Notes: generated by a model not told the origin, from the letters alone. A stretch of 64,000 nt of DNA from Branchiostoma floridae (GCF_000003815.2 NC_049989.1:18429803-18493802), one strand, 5' to 3'. Numbered from the stretch's first letter, positions 12,020 through 46,786 are shown. Program-made: numbers and translations.

Positions 12020-12106
12020 TATGGGTGTGGTTGTGCGCTCTGGTAGACTATTAACTACGTTAAGACGTATTGACGCAGGACAATGATACATAATTCAATA
12101 TCTATT

Positions 12107-12112
12107 TTTATT
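12107..12112 (-). terminator. Candidate polyadenylation signal of the minus SOUL gene
   Basis: AATAAA on the minus strand about 840 bp beyond the stop codon at 12950. It lies in a stretch (ATGATGAATAAA) that is conserved at 40729-40734 behind the partner gene. Confidence 0.45.
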
Positions 12113-12307
12113 CATCATAACTGCATTCAAGTGTTTTGCAAATAACATTTCTTGGTTACCTACACTGATGTAATTGCTGCTCTTCAGCAAAGAGCGGTGT
12201 TTAAAAAGTCATTTTGAGGACTAGTTGGATTCTTTCAAGACTTGTTTACGCAGACAGTGTATTGGTACTGAATAGTGATCCCCAGTGAATCAAAGGTAAC
12301 GCTAGAA

Positions 12308-12920
12308 AATGTCTAACTCTATTGGTTAGTAGTTATCAGTACACTGTACTGTTTATTAGTTATCAGTAAACTGTATTGTTTATAAGTTATCAGTAAACTG
12401 TATTGGTTATTAGTTGTCAGTAAACTGTATTGGTTATCAGTAAACTGTATTGGTTAGTAGTTATCAGTAAACTGTATTGGTTATTAGTTGTCAGTAAACT
12501 GTATTGGTTATCAGTAAACTGTATTGGTTAGTAGTTATCAGTAAACTGTATTGGTTATTAGTTATCAGTAAACAGTATTGGTTATTAGTTATCAGTAAGC
12601 TGTATTGTTTATTAGTTATCAGTAAACTGTATTGGTTAGTAGTTATCAGAATACTGTATTGGTTAGTAGTTATCAGAATACTGTATTGGTTATTAGTTAT
12701 CATTAAACTGTATTGGTTATTAGTTATCAGTAAACTGTATTGGTTATTAGTTATCAGTAAACTGTATTGGTTAGTAGTTATCAGAATACTGTATTGGTTA
12801 TTAGTTATCATTAAACTGTATTGGTTATTAGTTATCAGTAAACTGTATTGGTTATTAAGTATCAGTAAACCGTATTGGTTATTACTTATCAATAAACTGT
12901 ATTGGTTACTAGTTATCAGT
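12308..12920. repeat. 27-bp minisatellite just 3' of the minus SOUL gene
   Basis: About 22 units of TATTGGTTATTAGTTATCAG-TAAACTG (27 bp, with GTAGT, GAATACTG and shortened variants) end about 30 bp from the stop codon of the minus SOUL gene. Because 27 is a multiple of 3, both strands show spurious long ORFs. The partner locus (40355-40520) retains only a few degenerate units, so the array expanded in one arm after duplication. Confidence 0.9.
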
Positions 12921-12949
12921 ATCCTGTCACGCACTTCACGTCGGTTTGT

Positions 12950-24075
<11,126 letters not shown>

Positions 24076-24478
24076 GATTCCGTTGGTTCTCTCAGCCTTG
24101 TTAAAGAGAAAAAAATAGGTTATGCTTGAAAACAATTGACAAGTCTCGGAGCCTTGTGCACTGATTCGTATTTTTTCAGGAGTAAAACAAGAACGATGTC
24201 CAGTTGCCTTATATGCATGCCCTGTCATATAACAACCTAAGTGACAAAATGACAAATATGACATCCCATCATTTACTGCTAATGTATTATAAAAATTAAC
24301 ATATGTAAGAATATCACTTATCTGCACCCAGATCTATATCACGTTTCCAACGGCCAAGCGCAATCTGCTATCAAAATCGTGATCCAAACATGAGCTATCA
24401 AAACCTCATATCAAAGTTCTGGAGCAGTACTATGAAATCCTCTAAGGGCACTTGCCCTTTGTTTGGTTGACACGCCCC

Positions 24479-24593
24479 TTTATCTATATCTATCTATCTC
24501 TATCTCTATCTCTATCTATATAGATATAGATATAGAAATAGATAAATATAGATAGATATAGATAGATATAGATATAGATAGATATAGATGTAC
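24479..24593. repeat. Palindromic TCTA/TAGA microsatellite
   Basis: A TATCTA-type run turns into TAGATA at about 24520, giving self-complementary arms of roughly 40-60 bp next to the reverse-transcriptase fragment near the axis of the inverted duplication. Confidence 0.85.
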
Positions 24594-24617
24594 AACAAAA
24601 CCAATTCTCTAGGGATG

Positions 24618-25860
24618 CATTGTCCCCTGCGCAACCCCTGCGCAACACGGCTTCAGGAAGGGTCTGTCCTGCGAGAGCCAGCTGGTGCTTACCCTCCAAG
24701 ACCTGGCCAAGAACATGGACCAGAACAAACAGGTCGATGCCGCGGTGCTTGACTTTAGCAAAGCATTCGATACTGTGCCACACGAACGTCTGCTGAGCAA
24801 GCTCGAGCACTATGGTATTTCTGGCCTCCTTAATTCAGTCTTGGCTTAGGGCCTTCCTTACGGAGAGAACCCAGAGGGTTGTCTTTGACGGTGGAACATC
24901 TAAAGCTGTCAAGGTCACCTCTGGAGTTCCGCAGGGTACTGTGTTAGGCCCTCTGCTATTCCTGCTCTACATTAATGACCTACCTGATTCCGTTGGCTCA
25001 CATGTTCGACTGTTTGCTGACGATTGCTTGATTTATCGAACTATCAGCAAGCCTTCTGACGCACAAGGGCTGCAGTCTGACCTCGATGCGCTAACAGAAT
25101 GGCAAAATCGTTGGCTCATGTCGTTCAACCCCTCTAAATGTCACATCCTCCATATCACCCGTAAAAAGCACCCCATCATAACTCAGTACTCCCTATCTTG
25201 GAGTACAACTGTCCGACGATTTGCGGTGGGACACCCATGTCAACCACGCCACTAGCAAAGCTGGTAAGGTCCTAGGAGTCATTCGGCGCAACTTGACCCA
25301 TTGTCCATCTAGGGTCAAGGCCACTTGTTACAAAGCGCTGGTACGGCCTCACTTGGAATATAGTGCCATCGTCTGGGACCCGTACACCAACAAAGGGATA
25401 CAGGCGGTGGAGGCCGTCCAGCGCAGGGCAGCCCGAGTGACCCTCAATGACTACCGAAAGACTAGCAGCGTGACACAAATGCTCAATGACCTGCAGTGGC
25501 GTCCTCTCTCCGAAAGGAGGAGGAACGCCCGCCTCACCTTTTTCTATAAAGTAATCAACAATAATATTAACATAGACGCCAGCAATATTCTGAAGCCTGC
25601 CCAAGGGCGCACCCGGGGTAGTCACGACAAATATCAACACATATTCGCACGCACCGACATCTACAAACATTCTTTTTTCCCACGCACAATTCCCGAGTGG
25701 AATGCCCTGCCTGGCATGGTTGTAAGCGCTCCCAACGTTGAGCACTTCCGTGCCAGGCAGGCGGCCTGCCCGCCCTAACCCGGGAGCCTCAGCTCCCCCC
25801 CCCCTACTTTTGCCCCTCGCGGGGTCATTTGGGGGTATCTTATGCAGATGCAGATGCATT
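24618..25860 (+). mobile_element. Broken CR1/L2-like non-LTR retrotransposon (reverse transcriptase 3' half)
   Basis: Three plus-strand reading frames carry consecutive parts of one reverse transcriptase: HGFRKGLSCESQL and DFSKAFDTVPHERLL (24646-24830), then GVPQGTVLGPLLFLLYINDL and the catalytic FADD motif (24812-25210), then a third part (25215-25778) with LVRPHLEYSAIVWDP, RRAARVTLNDY and WNALP. Frameshifts near 24825 and 25200 inactivate it. After the stop there is a short 3' tail with GCAGAT repeats, typical of CR1/L2-like ends. It sits between the divergent SOUL genes, close to the palindrome axis, and has no endonuclease part. Confidence 0.85.
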
Positions 25861-26935
25861 TGTGCAATTGGTGGAATATATTCTATGCGGTCGTGATACT
25901 GTAAAATGAATCCGCCCCTGAGGTGTCGCCAAAATTCTGACGTAACTGGGTGATGTTTGAAAACAATGTTTGCTTTCTATGTCAGCAGTAAACAGTACAT
26001 CGCCTGTATTTACAATACGGTTAATCTGACTGGAAATGTGTTAGCAGAGGTCAATCGACACATCCACACCACCACATCGTTCAGCCCAAACAACCTCACC
26101 TCACCGGTCCCATAGCCTCACCGGCCATAGGGGCGGCAATGCCATCAACATAAGTTTTTCACCTTCGTCAGAAACAACAGTGCTCCAAAATTACAGTGCC
26201 ACATGGAATCAGTCCAAAATATTCCGATAAACAATTTTCAAAATTTCACGAACAAACGGCCATTGATAATACCAACACACATGCGTAGCAATCATGTATT
26301 TTCCACGTGCAATACCCCTAGTGTTCCAAATACTAGTACACAGTATCGCACGGATTTGGTGTGCCGATGTCGACAACATAAGAGCCCGCTAAGAATCGTA
26401 ATTTTTTTTAATGCCCCAAAAGGAATGCATAAGCTGATTGTATTAGCTGCGTGTAGTTAGTGCTGATTTGTGTAATATCAACATGAGATAAACGTGTTAA
26501 ATGCGCAATGATACAGCTGTATCGACCGTTATTCTGGCCCAGAAATAACACAACTATCATTACACTGGAGTAGCTGAGACAATGAGGCCTGTCAATCATT
26601 ATGGACTCTGCCCCAGGTATGGGTCAGTCTTGATTAGTCTATAGACATGTGATACTGGGGCATGTGTGCACACCACCTAATGACCTATGCTCAAAACGCT
26701 TCCTGTGCAAGCAGCTTGATTCAGGAGATCAAGACAGACATGTAAGTTTGTTTTAACCATCAGTTACATATATCAATCGAATGAGTTCAAAGTTTGCACA
26801 AAAGAGATTCAATCGCATTTCCTCTTGAGATTGAAATATCAAAGTTTGTTTTCCATAGTGACTGAGTCGATTCCAAGGTCACCGCAACCTTGGAACTTTG
26901 TCAGACGATCAGTTCCTCTAGATCTGACCCGCATA
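25861..26935. other. Non-coding spacer near the palindrome axis
   Basis: No coding region supported. The stretch 26740-26935 resembles 19040-19165 (CCTCTTGAGAT; GACGATCAGTTCCT against GACGACCAGTTCCT), so it contains a dispersed repeat. Confidence 0.4.
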
Positions 26936-26937
26936 AG

Positions 26938-27367
26938 CCCCCTTCACACGAGAGCACGAATGAGCCGGAACGCCGTTAGAATGATTTTTTTTCTATTCCT
27001 GGCAATTCCTGGCAATTCGTAGTGTATTCTAGACATTCTTACTGCATTCCAGATATTCGTCCCCGTTCTTTTGGCTGGTTCAAATGTTTTTGACATGTCA
27101 AAAACTTTCGAGCTGCATTTGAAGTGGAGAAATATCGAATGGCATTCGAAGTGTATTCGAAATGCAGTCCGCATTCTACGGCGAGACATTCTGATCTCAT
27201 TCCGCGGAGAATCGAAACGGCAAGCCATTTCGAATTCTGCCCGAATGTGGCCAAAAGAATATATGGAATGTAGTAAGAATTTCTAGAATATACTACGAAT
27301 GCACAGGAATAGAAAAGACTTTTCATTCTGACAGCATTTTGGCTCATTCCTTCTCGTGTGAAGGGGA
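26938..27367. mobile_element. MITE of about 430 bp between the divergent SOUL genes
   Basis: Left end CCCCCTTCACACGAGAGCAC and GAATGAGCCGGAACGCCGTT is the inverted match of the right end GGCTCATTCCTTCTCGTGTG followed by AAGGGG. The interior is rich in GAATTC-like and ATTCT segments. ATAAG next to both ends (GCATAAG before the left end, GATATAAGG after the right) is a possible 5-bp target duplication. No ORF of transposase type. Confidence 0.7.
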
Positions 27368-27799
27368 TATAAGGTCCATTTTGAATTCCCACTCGGAATG
27401 GCCCCGAATGTGGCACGAATTTTACACATACTTCATTCCGGCTGGTTCTGCTTGATTCCTGCTAATTCGGTCTCCATGTGAATGTCCTATTAGAGCCAGC
27501 TGGATTTAAAGTTTTTGTAGATTTCCATTTCCTTTCCATTATTAACCAAAAGAAGCGAAACTTGACACATTCATTAACTGTTTAAAGACCAAGAAATGTA
27601 AGTTTGATCCCTCTCAGTTAATGATAAAGCAGGATACAGAAAATTTCAGACAACTGTAAAGGTGTTGTGCCGTGAGTCAAGAAGAAGCTGGCATGTAGCG
27701 TTATACGAGAGCCGAAAACGTCAAACGTATCCTAGAAAATACAAACTGTTGAGTCTGTGCTTTGCTGTGTCTGTGCGGTTCGGCGTCATTTTCCCAAGG

Positions 27800-27875
27800 A
27801 CATAAAATAATCTGTATCTGTATCTATGTAGCCGGTATAACCGCCCTTCTGCGTTACACACCAGCTTAATACGGA
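27800..27875 (-). mobile_element. 3' tail of a CR1-like element (minus orientation)
   Basis: The reverse complement reads GTGTGTAACGCAGAAGGGCG, GTTATACCGGCTACATAG and a GATACA repeat. It is nearly the same as the tail at 36565-36625 and that at 30965-31020. The element body is missing. Confidence 0.55.
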
Positions 27876-28478
27876 CCAACACACCAGTTTAATACGGACC
27901 AGCACACCAGCTTAAAAATGATATCTTTCTGTAAAGTAGAAAGGAAAAGAAATAAACATGTCTTACCCGTGTAATGAATGAAGGCCTTCTACGGGCTATC
28001 TCTACATGATGGGATAAATAGAGCTGAGGATTGACATATCTCGGCCGACAAACATTGAGGTACGCCTTTTCGCAGTTCAAAGTCTGTGTTTAAGCCTGTG
28101 TGCATAAACTGAAAAAAGGGACTTTATATAATTTCTAACCTGTCTGATAACAAGGGCATTACAATTTTCAATTATCAGTCATCTTAGCTTGAGAATTTAG
28201 ATATTGGTGGAAAGCGTGACAAAACAAGATAAACGTAGCGAGAATACGATAATATATTGTGTAACAGAACCAGCATACCTTTTTTTTTTGTATGATGGTA
28301 GAAAATTTAGCCATTTCCAGTATCCGACATTTCATCTTACATCATACAACATGTAAATTGAAAGGTCCCTCTCTGTCTGTTTCCATCCACGTTGTGGTAC
28401 ATTTTGTATGTCTGTAACTAGTTTTACCCCTTGAACTAATCTAGAATCCGGGAGAGAATTGTGAGGAACAGCGGAATC

Positions 28479-40331
<11,853 letters not shown>

Positions 40332-40728
40332 ACAAACCGACGTGAAGTACCTAACAGGATACTGATAACTAATTAATCATAATAGATAAATAATTAATGA
40401 TAACAAATACCCCAAAAGGTAGTTATTCAAGCAACTGGATATGGTTTTGGAAACAAATACCTAATACAGTCTACTGATAACTAGAGAACCAATACAGTTT
40501 ACTGATAACTAATAACCAAGACAGATAGACATTTTTTAGCATTGCCTTTGATTCACTGGGAATCACTGTTCAGTAGCAATACGCTGTCTGAGCAAACAAG
40601 TCTTGAAAGAATCCAACTAGTTCTCGAAATGACTTTTTAAAAACACCGCTCTTTGCTGAAGAGAAGCCATTACAGCTGTGTAATCGAGATTGTCATTTCC
40701 TAAACGCTCAAGTGCAACAATTATGATG

Positions 40729-40734
40729 AATAAA
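40729..40734 (+). terminator. Candidate polyadenylation signal of the plus SOUL gene
   Basis: AATAAA about 400 bp beyond the stop codon at 40331. The context ATGATGAATAAA is conserved with the minus copy signal at 12107-12112. Confidence 0.45.
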
Positions 40735-40818
40735 CATAGGTATTGAATGATGTATGATTTTCCTGCGCCAAGACGTCGTAATGTAGTTATTAATCTACCA
40801 CATGGCAAACCCGCGCCC

Positions 40819-41589
40819 ATTTTTGTCGGATCCTACATATCGACTCCGATTAGACTCCATTTCAGCTGAGTTGAAAAAAAAAACCATAACCTTGACTTTC
40901 ACTCAGTTTAGTCATACAAGACGTTAGTTTCTTTCTCCCCAATCAGCCCGACAGGGAATAAAATTTCCTCTGTTTTATTTACCCACTTTTCTAAAGAAGA
41001 AACATTAAAACTTCGATCCGGTAATCGGCAACCCTCCAGGTTTCACCGGTAACACCCCGGGCCGGCCGGCAACACTCTGAGCCCTTAACTCTATTGTCTA
41101 CATAACTGACATGTCAATCACTGACAACTGTTCCATATAGTCAACTTTGAAAACACGCGATATTTTGTAACCGATGATGATCGTGAGGGGGAGAGTCTGT
41201 CGCCTGAAACTGCATCACTAAAAGTCAGATAGTTATTTCCTACCCGAACGAGGAGGCACCGCACACTGGCAAGCCGAGATAGAGAGGGAGAGAGAGACAG
41301 ACCCGGATCGAAGTCAGCTCAGTCTCTAGCTCTGCACAATCGGTATGTAGGTAACTTACGTAAACTGGCATGCAGTCTACCGTGGGTTGACCAGCCTCTC
41401 TTCGGAACAGATGAAGCTTTCTGCCGCTGGGGCAATGTTTCGCAACCGGTAAAAGTTTTGTCGGACGGAAGATGGCCAAGATTTCTAACGCGTAAAACTC
41501 CTATCGGGTGCTGATGATTACTCCGGCGGCGGAGAGCTTCCCCTGCCCCGAGAAAACCCCGAACAATCCACGGTAGACTGGATACCAGT
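40819..41589. other. 5' part of LRRIG tandem unit 1
   Basis: It holds the seed of the 21-bp minisatellite (41030-41090, about three degenerate units). The stretch 41085-41215 aligns with 48030-48165 and 54530-54655 (GAACTGTTCCATA, ACACGCGATATTTT, TTGCCTGAAAATGCATC variants), so it is the first copy of the region that precedes each LRRIG gene. No coding sequence. Confidence 0.6.
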
Positions 41590-42568
41590 TTAACCCTATT
41601 CAGACCGGGCTTTTTTGGTCATCCCTGGACCGGGGGGGGGGGGGGGGCTTTTGAGGCCCTCCACTTCTAAGTCCTATAGCTCTATTACAACGTGCCGTAG
41701 GGCCATCAAATTTGGTGAGTTTTCCTAAAATATTGTTGGCAACAATTTTACGAAGTTTGACAAATTTTCAATTTTTTGTTGTTGCCATGGCAACCGTTTG
41801 TTGACAGGCAGTTTTGCCAAAAATCACTATTTTTGGTTCTAACTATGTATTTTTCACATTTATTTGCTATATTACTGCAATTTTGTGACATAAATACAAT
41901 CTTATATTATTCAGCATATCTTTCATAATTATATGTGCATAAATTATGCTAATTTGATGACGTCATCAGCCCAAAATCCAAGATGGCGGACCGAATGGCC
42001 AGATCAAGAATAACAAGCTAATTATCCCTTAAAATTTGTAACTACCTGGTATTTTTTCATCAAAAACCATCTAAATGAATGAATTTAGTCTATTTCCATT
42101 GCCCTTTGTGATTATTTGTTGCAAAAAAAGTATTTTTAAAAATTCAAGGTGGTGGATATAATATGGCGGAGCCTAACTCGTATCTTAGATGTGGATGACG
42201 TCATTTTATGACGTCATATTGACGTCATTGATGTTGCTATTGGCAACGCAAGTCGTAATAAACATTATTATTCTGTTATCTGCACTTGTTACATTTTTGC
42301 AGCATAACTTGAAGTTTTCTGAGAATACTCATTTTTCATGGGTTTGGCCAATGTAATCAAATTGATGACGTCATAATTACGTCATCTTACGTCAACGTAA
42401 CGTTAAACGTCACATACTTGTCAGTTATTATGTCGAAATCATGTCCTAAAAATTTGGTGGCCCTACGGCACGTCGTTTTAGAGTTATAGGACTTAGAAGT
42501 GGAGGGCCTCAAAAGCCCCCCCCCCCGGTCCAGGGATGACCAAAAAAGCCCGGTCTGAATAGGGTTAA
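41590..42568. mobile_element. piggyBac-type MITE with TTAA target duplication (971 bp)
   Basis: Long inverted ends of about 120 bp: CCCTATTCAGACCGGGCTTT and TTTGGTCATCCCTGGACCGG on the left match CCGGTCCAGGGATGACCAAA and AAAGCCCGGTCTGAATAGGG on the right. TTAA flanks both ends (41590-41593 and 42565-42568), the hallmark target of piggyBac elements. The interior has no transposase ORF but carries five perfect TGACGTCA octamers. It interrupts the 5' flank of the first LRRIG gene and is absent from the other three units. Confidence 0.85.
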
Positions 42569-43245
42569 GCCTGAAGGAGTTATCGCTACCCTTAGATAAA
42601 CTGTCCTAGCTGCCCGATCCTGGCTGGCTCCCAGGGTAGTGTAGCCGGCAAACTAGCTCCATGTATGACACTTTCCCGGAGTGCTTGTCTAAGGTCCTCG
42701 GGAAGAACTGCCTTGAATGCCGAACAGATATTCTGTCGGGCCTGGTTAAGGTGCCCTCTCACTGCACTTGCGTCAAGCTTGCATCACTGCGGGGTTCGTT
42801 CACTGCGCCACTGTTTGTTATTTTCTCCGATTTTTTTAATAAATAGTATATATTGCGTACTACGTAAAAGTGTTACTTAGAAGACGACAAAATGCACATG
42901 AAGTAAGAAAATTCGTTCTTTGTCTCTGAAATTCGTTGAGTATCTTTGGAACCCCGCAGTGAGAGTGCACCTTTAGATCTGCCTACCTGGGTAATAACCA
43001 GCCAACCACACAAACCTAGTTACCGTGTGTCATAGATAACCCGGGCGGTAGCGAGCTCCAAGCGGCCCCGTAGAGAGCACGTCCAACTCCCGGTAGCCAG
43101 ATACCAGTTGAATTATGGCTCGTTACCATTGATTTTCTTGCCGGTATATTTTGTCATTTAGATATTTATGTTCATATATTTGAGTTTTCTTATTCACAAC
43201 CAATATTGTGTCTTACCTACAATATTTTGATGTCTCTGTTAATCT

Positions 43246-43360
43246 CCAAGTAGAGGTTGATGGGGGAAAATCGTGATTTCTTCCTTATACGACGTCTTGT
43301 TCTGTCAGCTAAAGAGAAAGTCACGATTTTCCTCTTCGACATTTGCTTGGGGAGTAATTT
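43246..43360. mobile_element. MITE family A copy, 5' of LRRIG copy 1
   Basis: CTCCAAGTAGAGGTTGATGG and GGGAAAATCGTGATTTC pair with GTCACGATTTTCC and CATTTGCTTGGGGAG. Same family as 7737-7858. Confidence 0.7.
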
Positions 43361-43576
43361 ATATAAGTAACCATATGAACTGGATTTTGCTATCCAATGT
43401 TGTGTGCATTACTATAATCATCTGGTGTATTTTGCCAGCCAGTAGGTACCCAAAGTATGAGTAATGAGGCTGTTTAACGTGGTCGAGGCACCTCCTCGAG
43501 CACGGGACCCCCTATAGGCAAACTTCAATATATGTATGTATTCATTGATCGTTCCTTCGTGGTCATATTCCAGAGA

Positions 43577-45016
43577 ATGGAATTCGTGGCTTCCTTAATC
43601 ATGTTATCTTTGCTGACCACTACGGTTGGGAAGACCGTTGATTTTACCAGCCGCAACTTCACTCAGGTCCCGATAGAGTCTTTCACAGCAGACGTCTACA
43701 CTGTCAGGCTGACGGGCAACAAAATAACTCACCTCGGCTCCTTTAACACAACCCCGAACATACGGTACCTGTTTATAGACAACAACAAGGTAAACAACTT
43801 ATCTTCACAAACCTTCCAAGGCCTGTGCAAACTCCGGGTTCTGGATCTGAACAGAAACTACATCGTTTCCCTTCGCGACTTCATATTTTCCCACCTGGCG
43901 GCGCTTTGGAGTCTGCTCCTCTCCAACAACCTGATCTCCGCCATATCGGAGCGCGCGTTCCACGGGCTGGCCAGCCTGCAGTTCCTGGGTCTGGCAGGGA
44001 ACCGTCTGTCTGTGTTCCCGGCACAGGCCATCCGGCTCATCCCCAGTAAACAACTGTTATTAGTGTCACTCATGGTCAACAGCATCAGTCAGATACCCGG
44101 AGATATAAAATCCGCACACCCGTCTGCTTCTTACCAGCTACAGGGGAACCCTTTGCGCTGTCCGGAGAAACGAGTCGCCCGTGAGGATATGATTAGCGTT
44201 CCTGACATAGATTCGTTACCCATGAAAAGATTGTACGTCATCGACAATGATCCTGGATTGAACCGCTCTTTGGTCACAATTGTTTTCTTCATCAAAAGTC
44301 GGCATAAATACTTTGGCGTTCTTCCCAACACCTACTACGTCACTGAGCATCGTAACGTTGTTTTGCCTATGCTGTTCAGTACCGACACGCAGGTTGAGCA
44401 CTACACGTGGTACACCCCGACAGGCCGCTATGTCGTCAGGCCTCTGACCAAAGTAGTGATTGAAAACTTCACGGCCGAAGACTCGGGCAGGTACGCAAGT
44501 GAAATTGTCAGTGGCACAGAAAGCCACTACAGCGATCAACTCTTGTGCCTCGACTGGCGATCAAAGGAGAAGCAGAAGCAGAGCCCGACAAGCCCTCCGC
44601 CCGACAACTTCTCACCACGACGTATCGAAAACGAAACAGACATTTGTGAGGATTCTACTAACAAATCCTGCTGCCCCTACTGGTTAATTTCCAAGCCGTC
44701 CTTTCATCAGAAGTTCTGTGCCATTCCAAACTCACAAGAAAAACCCAGCGTCTCATTCATCATTCCTATTATCATTGTTGTCACCATTCTTATGATACTC
44801 TTTCCGATCGCGTTAGTTTGTTGGAGAAAGCGAGGAGCTAGTCGAGAAAACAACCGCCCCTCCGCCGATTCAACAGAAGGAGAATGGTCCGACAATTGTC
44901 GAGTAGACATATCATCAGGACCACCTCTTTATCTATTGCTGTTCTTTAATTTATTTTATTGCAGACGGACGCTCTTCTTTTATTTACAAGAATGGACGCT
45001 TCCTCTTCAAGTTTGA
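43577..45016 (+). CDS. LRRIG receptor copy 1, cytoplasmic tail lost
   Basis: A 479-residue single-exon ORF; the start is the ATG 4 nt after a splice acceptor (TCATATTCCAG at 43573), so 5' UTR lies in an upstream exon. It has a signal peptide, about six leucine-rich repeats (residues about 40-195, then NPLRCP), an Ig-like domain (about 250-330; DSGRYASEIV), a Cys cluster (SCCPYWL), a membrane span (FIIPIIIVVTILMILFPIAL) and a basic stop-transfer. After STEG the sequence jumps to the last bases of the tail of the other copies, out of frame. About 600 bp encoding the tyrosine-rich tail are missing. The frame then reads a new hydrophobic end (PLYLLLFFNLFYC) into NHL relic sequence. It could be a tail-less decoy or a decaying gene. 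The family is the amphioxus LRRIG type; ligand unknown. Confidence 0.75.
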   Translation: MEFVASLIMLSLLTTTVGKTVDFTSRNFTQVPIESFTADVYTVRLTGNKITHLGSFNTTPNIRYLFIDNNKVNNLSSQTFQGLCKLRVLDLNRNYIVSLRDFIFSHLAALWSLLLSNNLISAISERAFHGLASLQFLGLAGNRLSVFPAQAIRLIPSKQLLLVSLMVNSISQIPGDIKSAHPSASYQLQGNPLRCPEKRVAREDMISVPDIDSLPMKRLYVIDNDPGLNRSLVTIVFFIKSRHKYFGVLPNTYYVTEHRNVVLPMLFSTDTQVEHYTWYTPTGRYVVRPLTKVVIENFTAEDSGRYASEIVSGTESHYSDQLLCLDWRSKEKQKQSPTSPPPDNFSPRRIENETDICEDSTNKSCCPYWLISKPSFHQKFCAIPNSQEKPSVSFIIPIIIVVTILMILFPIALVCWRKRGASRENNRPSADSTEGEWSDNCRVDISSGPPLYLLLFFNLFYCRRTLFFYLQEWTLPLQV

Positions 45017-45266
45017 CGGCAAAGGTAGTGAAGCAGGTTTTCAAGTCTTTCAAGACAGTTTCAAGGGCGTCTGTGTCGACAATTCGGATCGGCTGATCGT
45101 CACCATCATGAAGGCCAATCTAGTGGAGATGTTTACACGCGAAGGGGTTCATATCAGGTCCATCGCTAACAGTACAAACCCGGAGTTTGTTGCTGCGGGA
45201 AAGGATAGACAGCTTGTTGTGGTGAATCCTTTCAATGACACTGTAACTATCATTCCCATGTATTGA
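44958..45266 (+). pseudogene. NHL propeller relic 1
   Basis: A frame from IADGRSSFIYKNGRFLFKFD to VNPFNDTVTIIPMY and stop matches the C-terminal 100 residues of the NHL gene at 2862-3706 (for example NIFIADGR; VVVNPSDDTVTIF). It lacks the N-terminal propeller, membrane segment and start, and it overlaps the altered C-terminus of LRRIG copy 1 in another frame. Confidence 0.8.
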
Positions 45267-45990
45267 TTAATGCCCCTGCCTCATGTATACATATGGACCT
45301 CTGAATTTAATTTTGCCGGTGCACAAAGATCTACTCCATCCCATTGGACGGGATTCTGGGACTTACAGCATTGACCGAGCCCTAGAAACACGTGGTTATT
45401 GAAAAGCAATGATAAGGGGAGAAATACATTTCATAGCTTTTGCGATAGATTTCCTGTTAGGAACCATTTTCAACGGTTAGTACTCGATTTCAGAAGGAAT
45501 ATCGAATACTAAATGTATCCCATCCAGTGAATGTTATTGAGAATTGATGTGAGGACATTTGAAATGTTGTATACTGCATGTCGATACAAAAGAAAAACCT
45601 GCCTGGTCATGTTGTCAGCTGCCAAGTTGAATAGAAGTAACTAGCGGGTGAATTCATTGTATCTCTAGAAGTCTGTGTCCATAATCTCTCTTTGACGTCT
45701 ACGCCAGTGCGATCAATATAATCAAATCAACATGCCTAATATTAACATTCTAGGACACTGGCTAGAAGGATTTAGGAAGACACCATAAACAAAAAGGTTT
45801 GGAACGTAATGTCTATTTGCATATGTTTTATGTAATACAAAATGTAGAAGCCTTATTACCATTGTAGGGTAACTGTATAAAACCTTGTATCCATGCTAAG
45901 GAATATATCGAATTCAACCTTGCAAACCTGACTATGAATTCTAACTATCAACACCTGATATCAATATACAATTGTCGATTACAGTAATTT

Positions 45991-46058
45991 CCAAGCAGAT
46001 CCTACGGTGGAGTGTATCTGGCCTAGGAATGTGCATTCCCACAGTAGGATCTGCTTGA
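45991..46058. mobile_element. Small hairpin element, unit 1
   Basis: AAGCAGATCCTACGGTGG and CCCACAGTAGGATCTGCTT are inverted around a centre GGCCTAGGAATGTGCATT. Copies lie at 53473-53543 and 58872-58942, carried along by the tandem duplication. A half copy at 20736-20800 in an intron of the minus SOUL gene shows that it is a dispersed family. Confidence 0.7.
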
Positions 46059-46669
46059 AGATTAGATTAAAGCAAATCTTGTAAGTTATCACAATGGAGT
46101 TTTAAAAAGGTAATCTACTATAGTCAAGCTGGAATCTTAAACATGTCCTGGCTTTACATGACTATATCAAGAGAAAATTGATATTGTAAACAAATATTTC
46201 TCCCTTCCGAAGCAACATTTAGAAGCAAAGAACTAAGTTTGGTATTAACAATATACAATTGTCGAGTACAGCAAATTTGTAACTTATGATGAGTAAGTTT
46301 TAAAAACGGAAAGCTACTACAGACAAGCTGGAATCCTAAACATGTCCTGGCTTTAAAAGAAGATCATCAGAGGAACTTAATATTCTGAACAACTCTTATA
46401 AAAGAGCACACAGACAATTGAACCCTAGGACACAGCAAGTTTGTTGTGCACGTGTTCGGAACATCCTTCCGATGACCTCGTCCCTGTACCAGACAATTAA
46501 CAGTCAATTTCCGCGACGTGGCGACCTGTTGTGTAAACGTATGACCTTGTATCCATCAACTTTTATTTTCTTGGCTAACTCAAATATAACTATCTCGTAT
46601 TGGAAAAGCAAGGGGGTTCATTTTGGTGCAGGTGACATGGGTGTTGGGGTTGGCCGGTGATTTTGGTAC

Positions 46670-46786
46670 TATCCAAGCAGACGTTGATGGTGAAATCGTG
46701 ACTTTTCTCAGCTACCTCCACGAGGAAGCGTATAAGGTCACGATTTTCCCAACAATCAATAGAAACCTCTGGTTTGAAAAGTAATT
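46670..46786. mobile_element. MITE family A copy, unit 1
   Basis: CCAAGCAGACGTTGATGGTG, AAATCGTGACTTTT pairs with GGTCACGATTTTCCCAAC and ACCTCTGGTTTG. Duplicated with the tandem unit to 59551-59666. Confidence 0.7.

Noticed and set aside
25272-25859. 195-codon minus-strand ORF
   Set aside because: Antisense to the reverse-transcriptase fragment, which has clear RT motifs on the plus strand.
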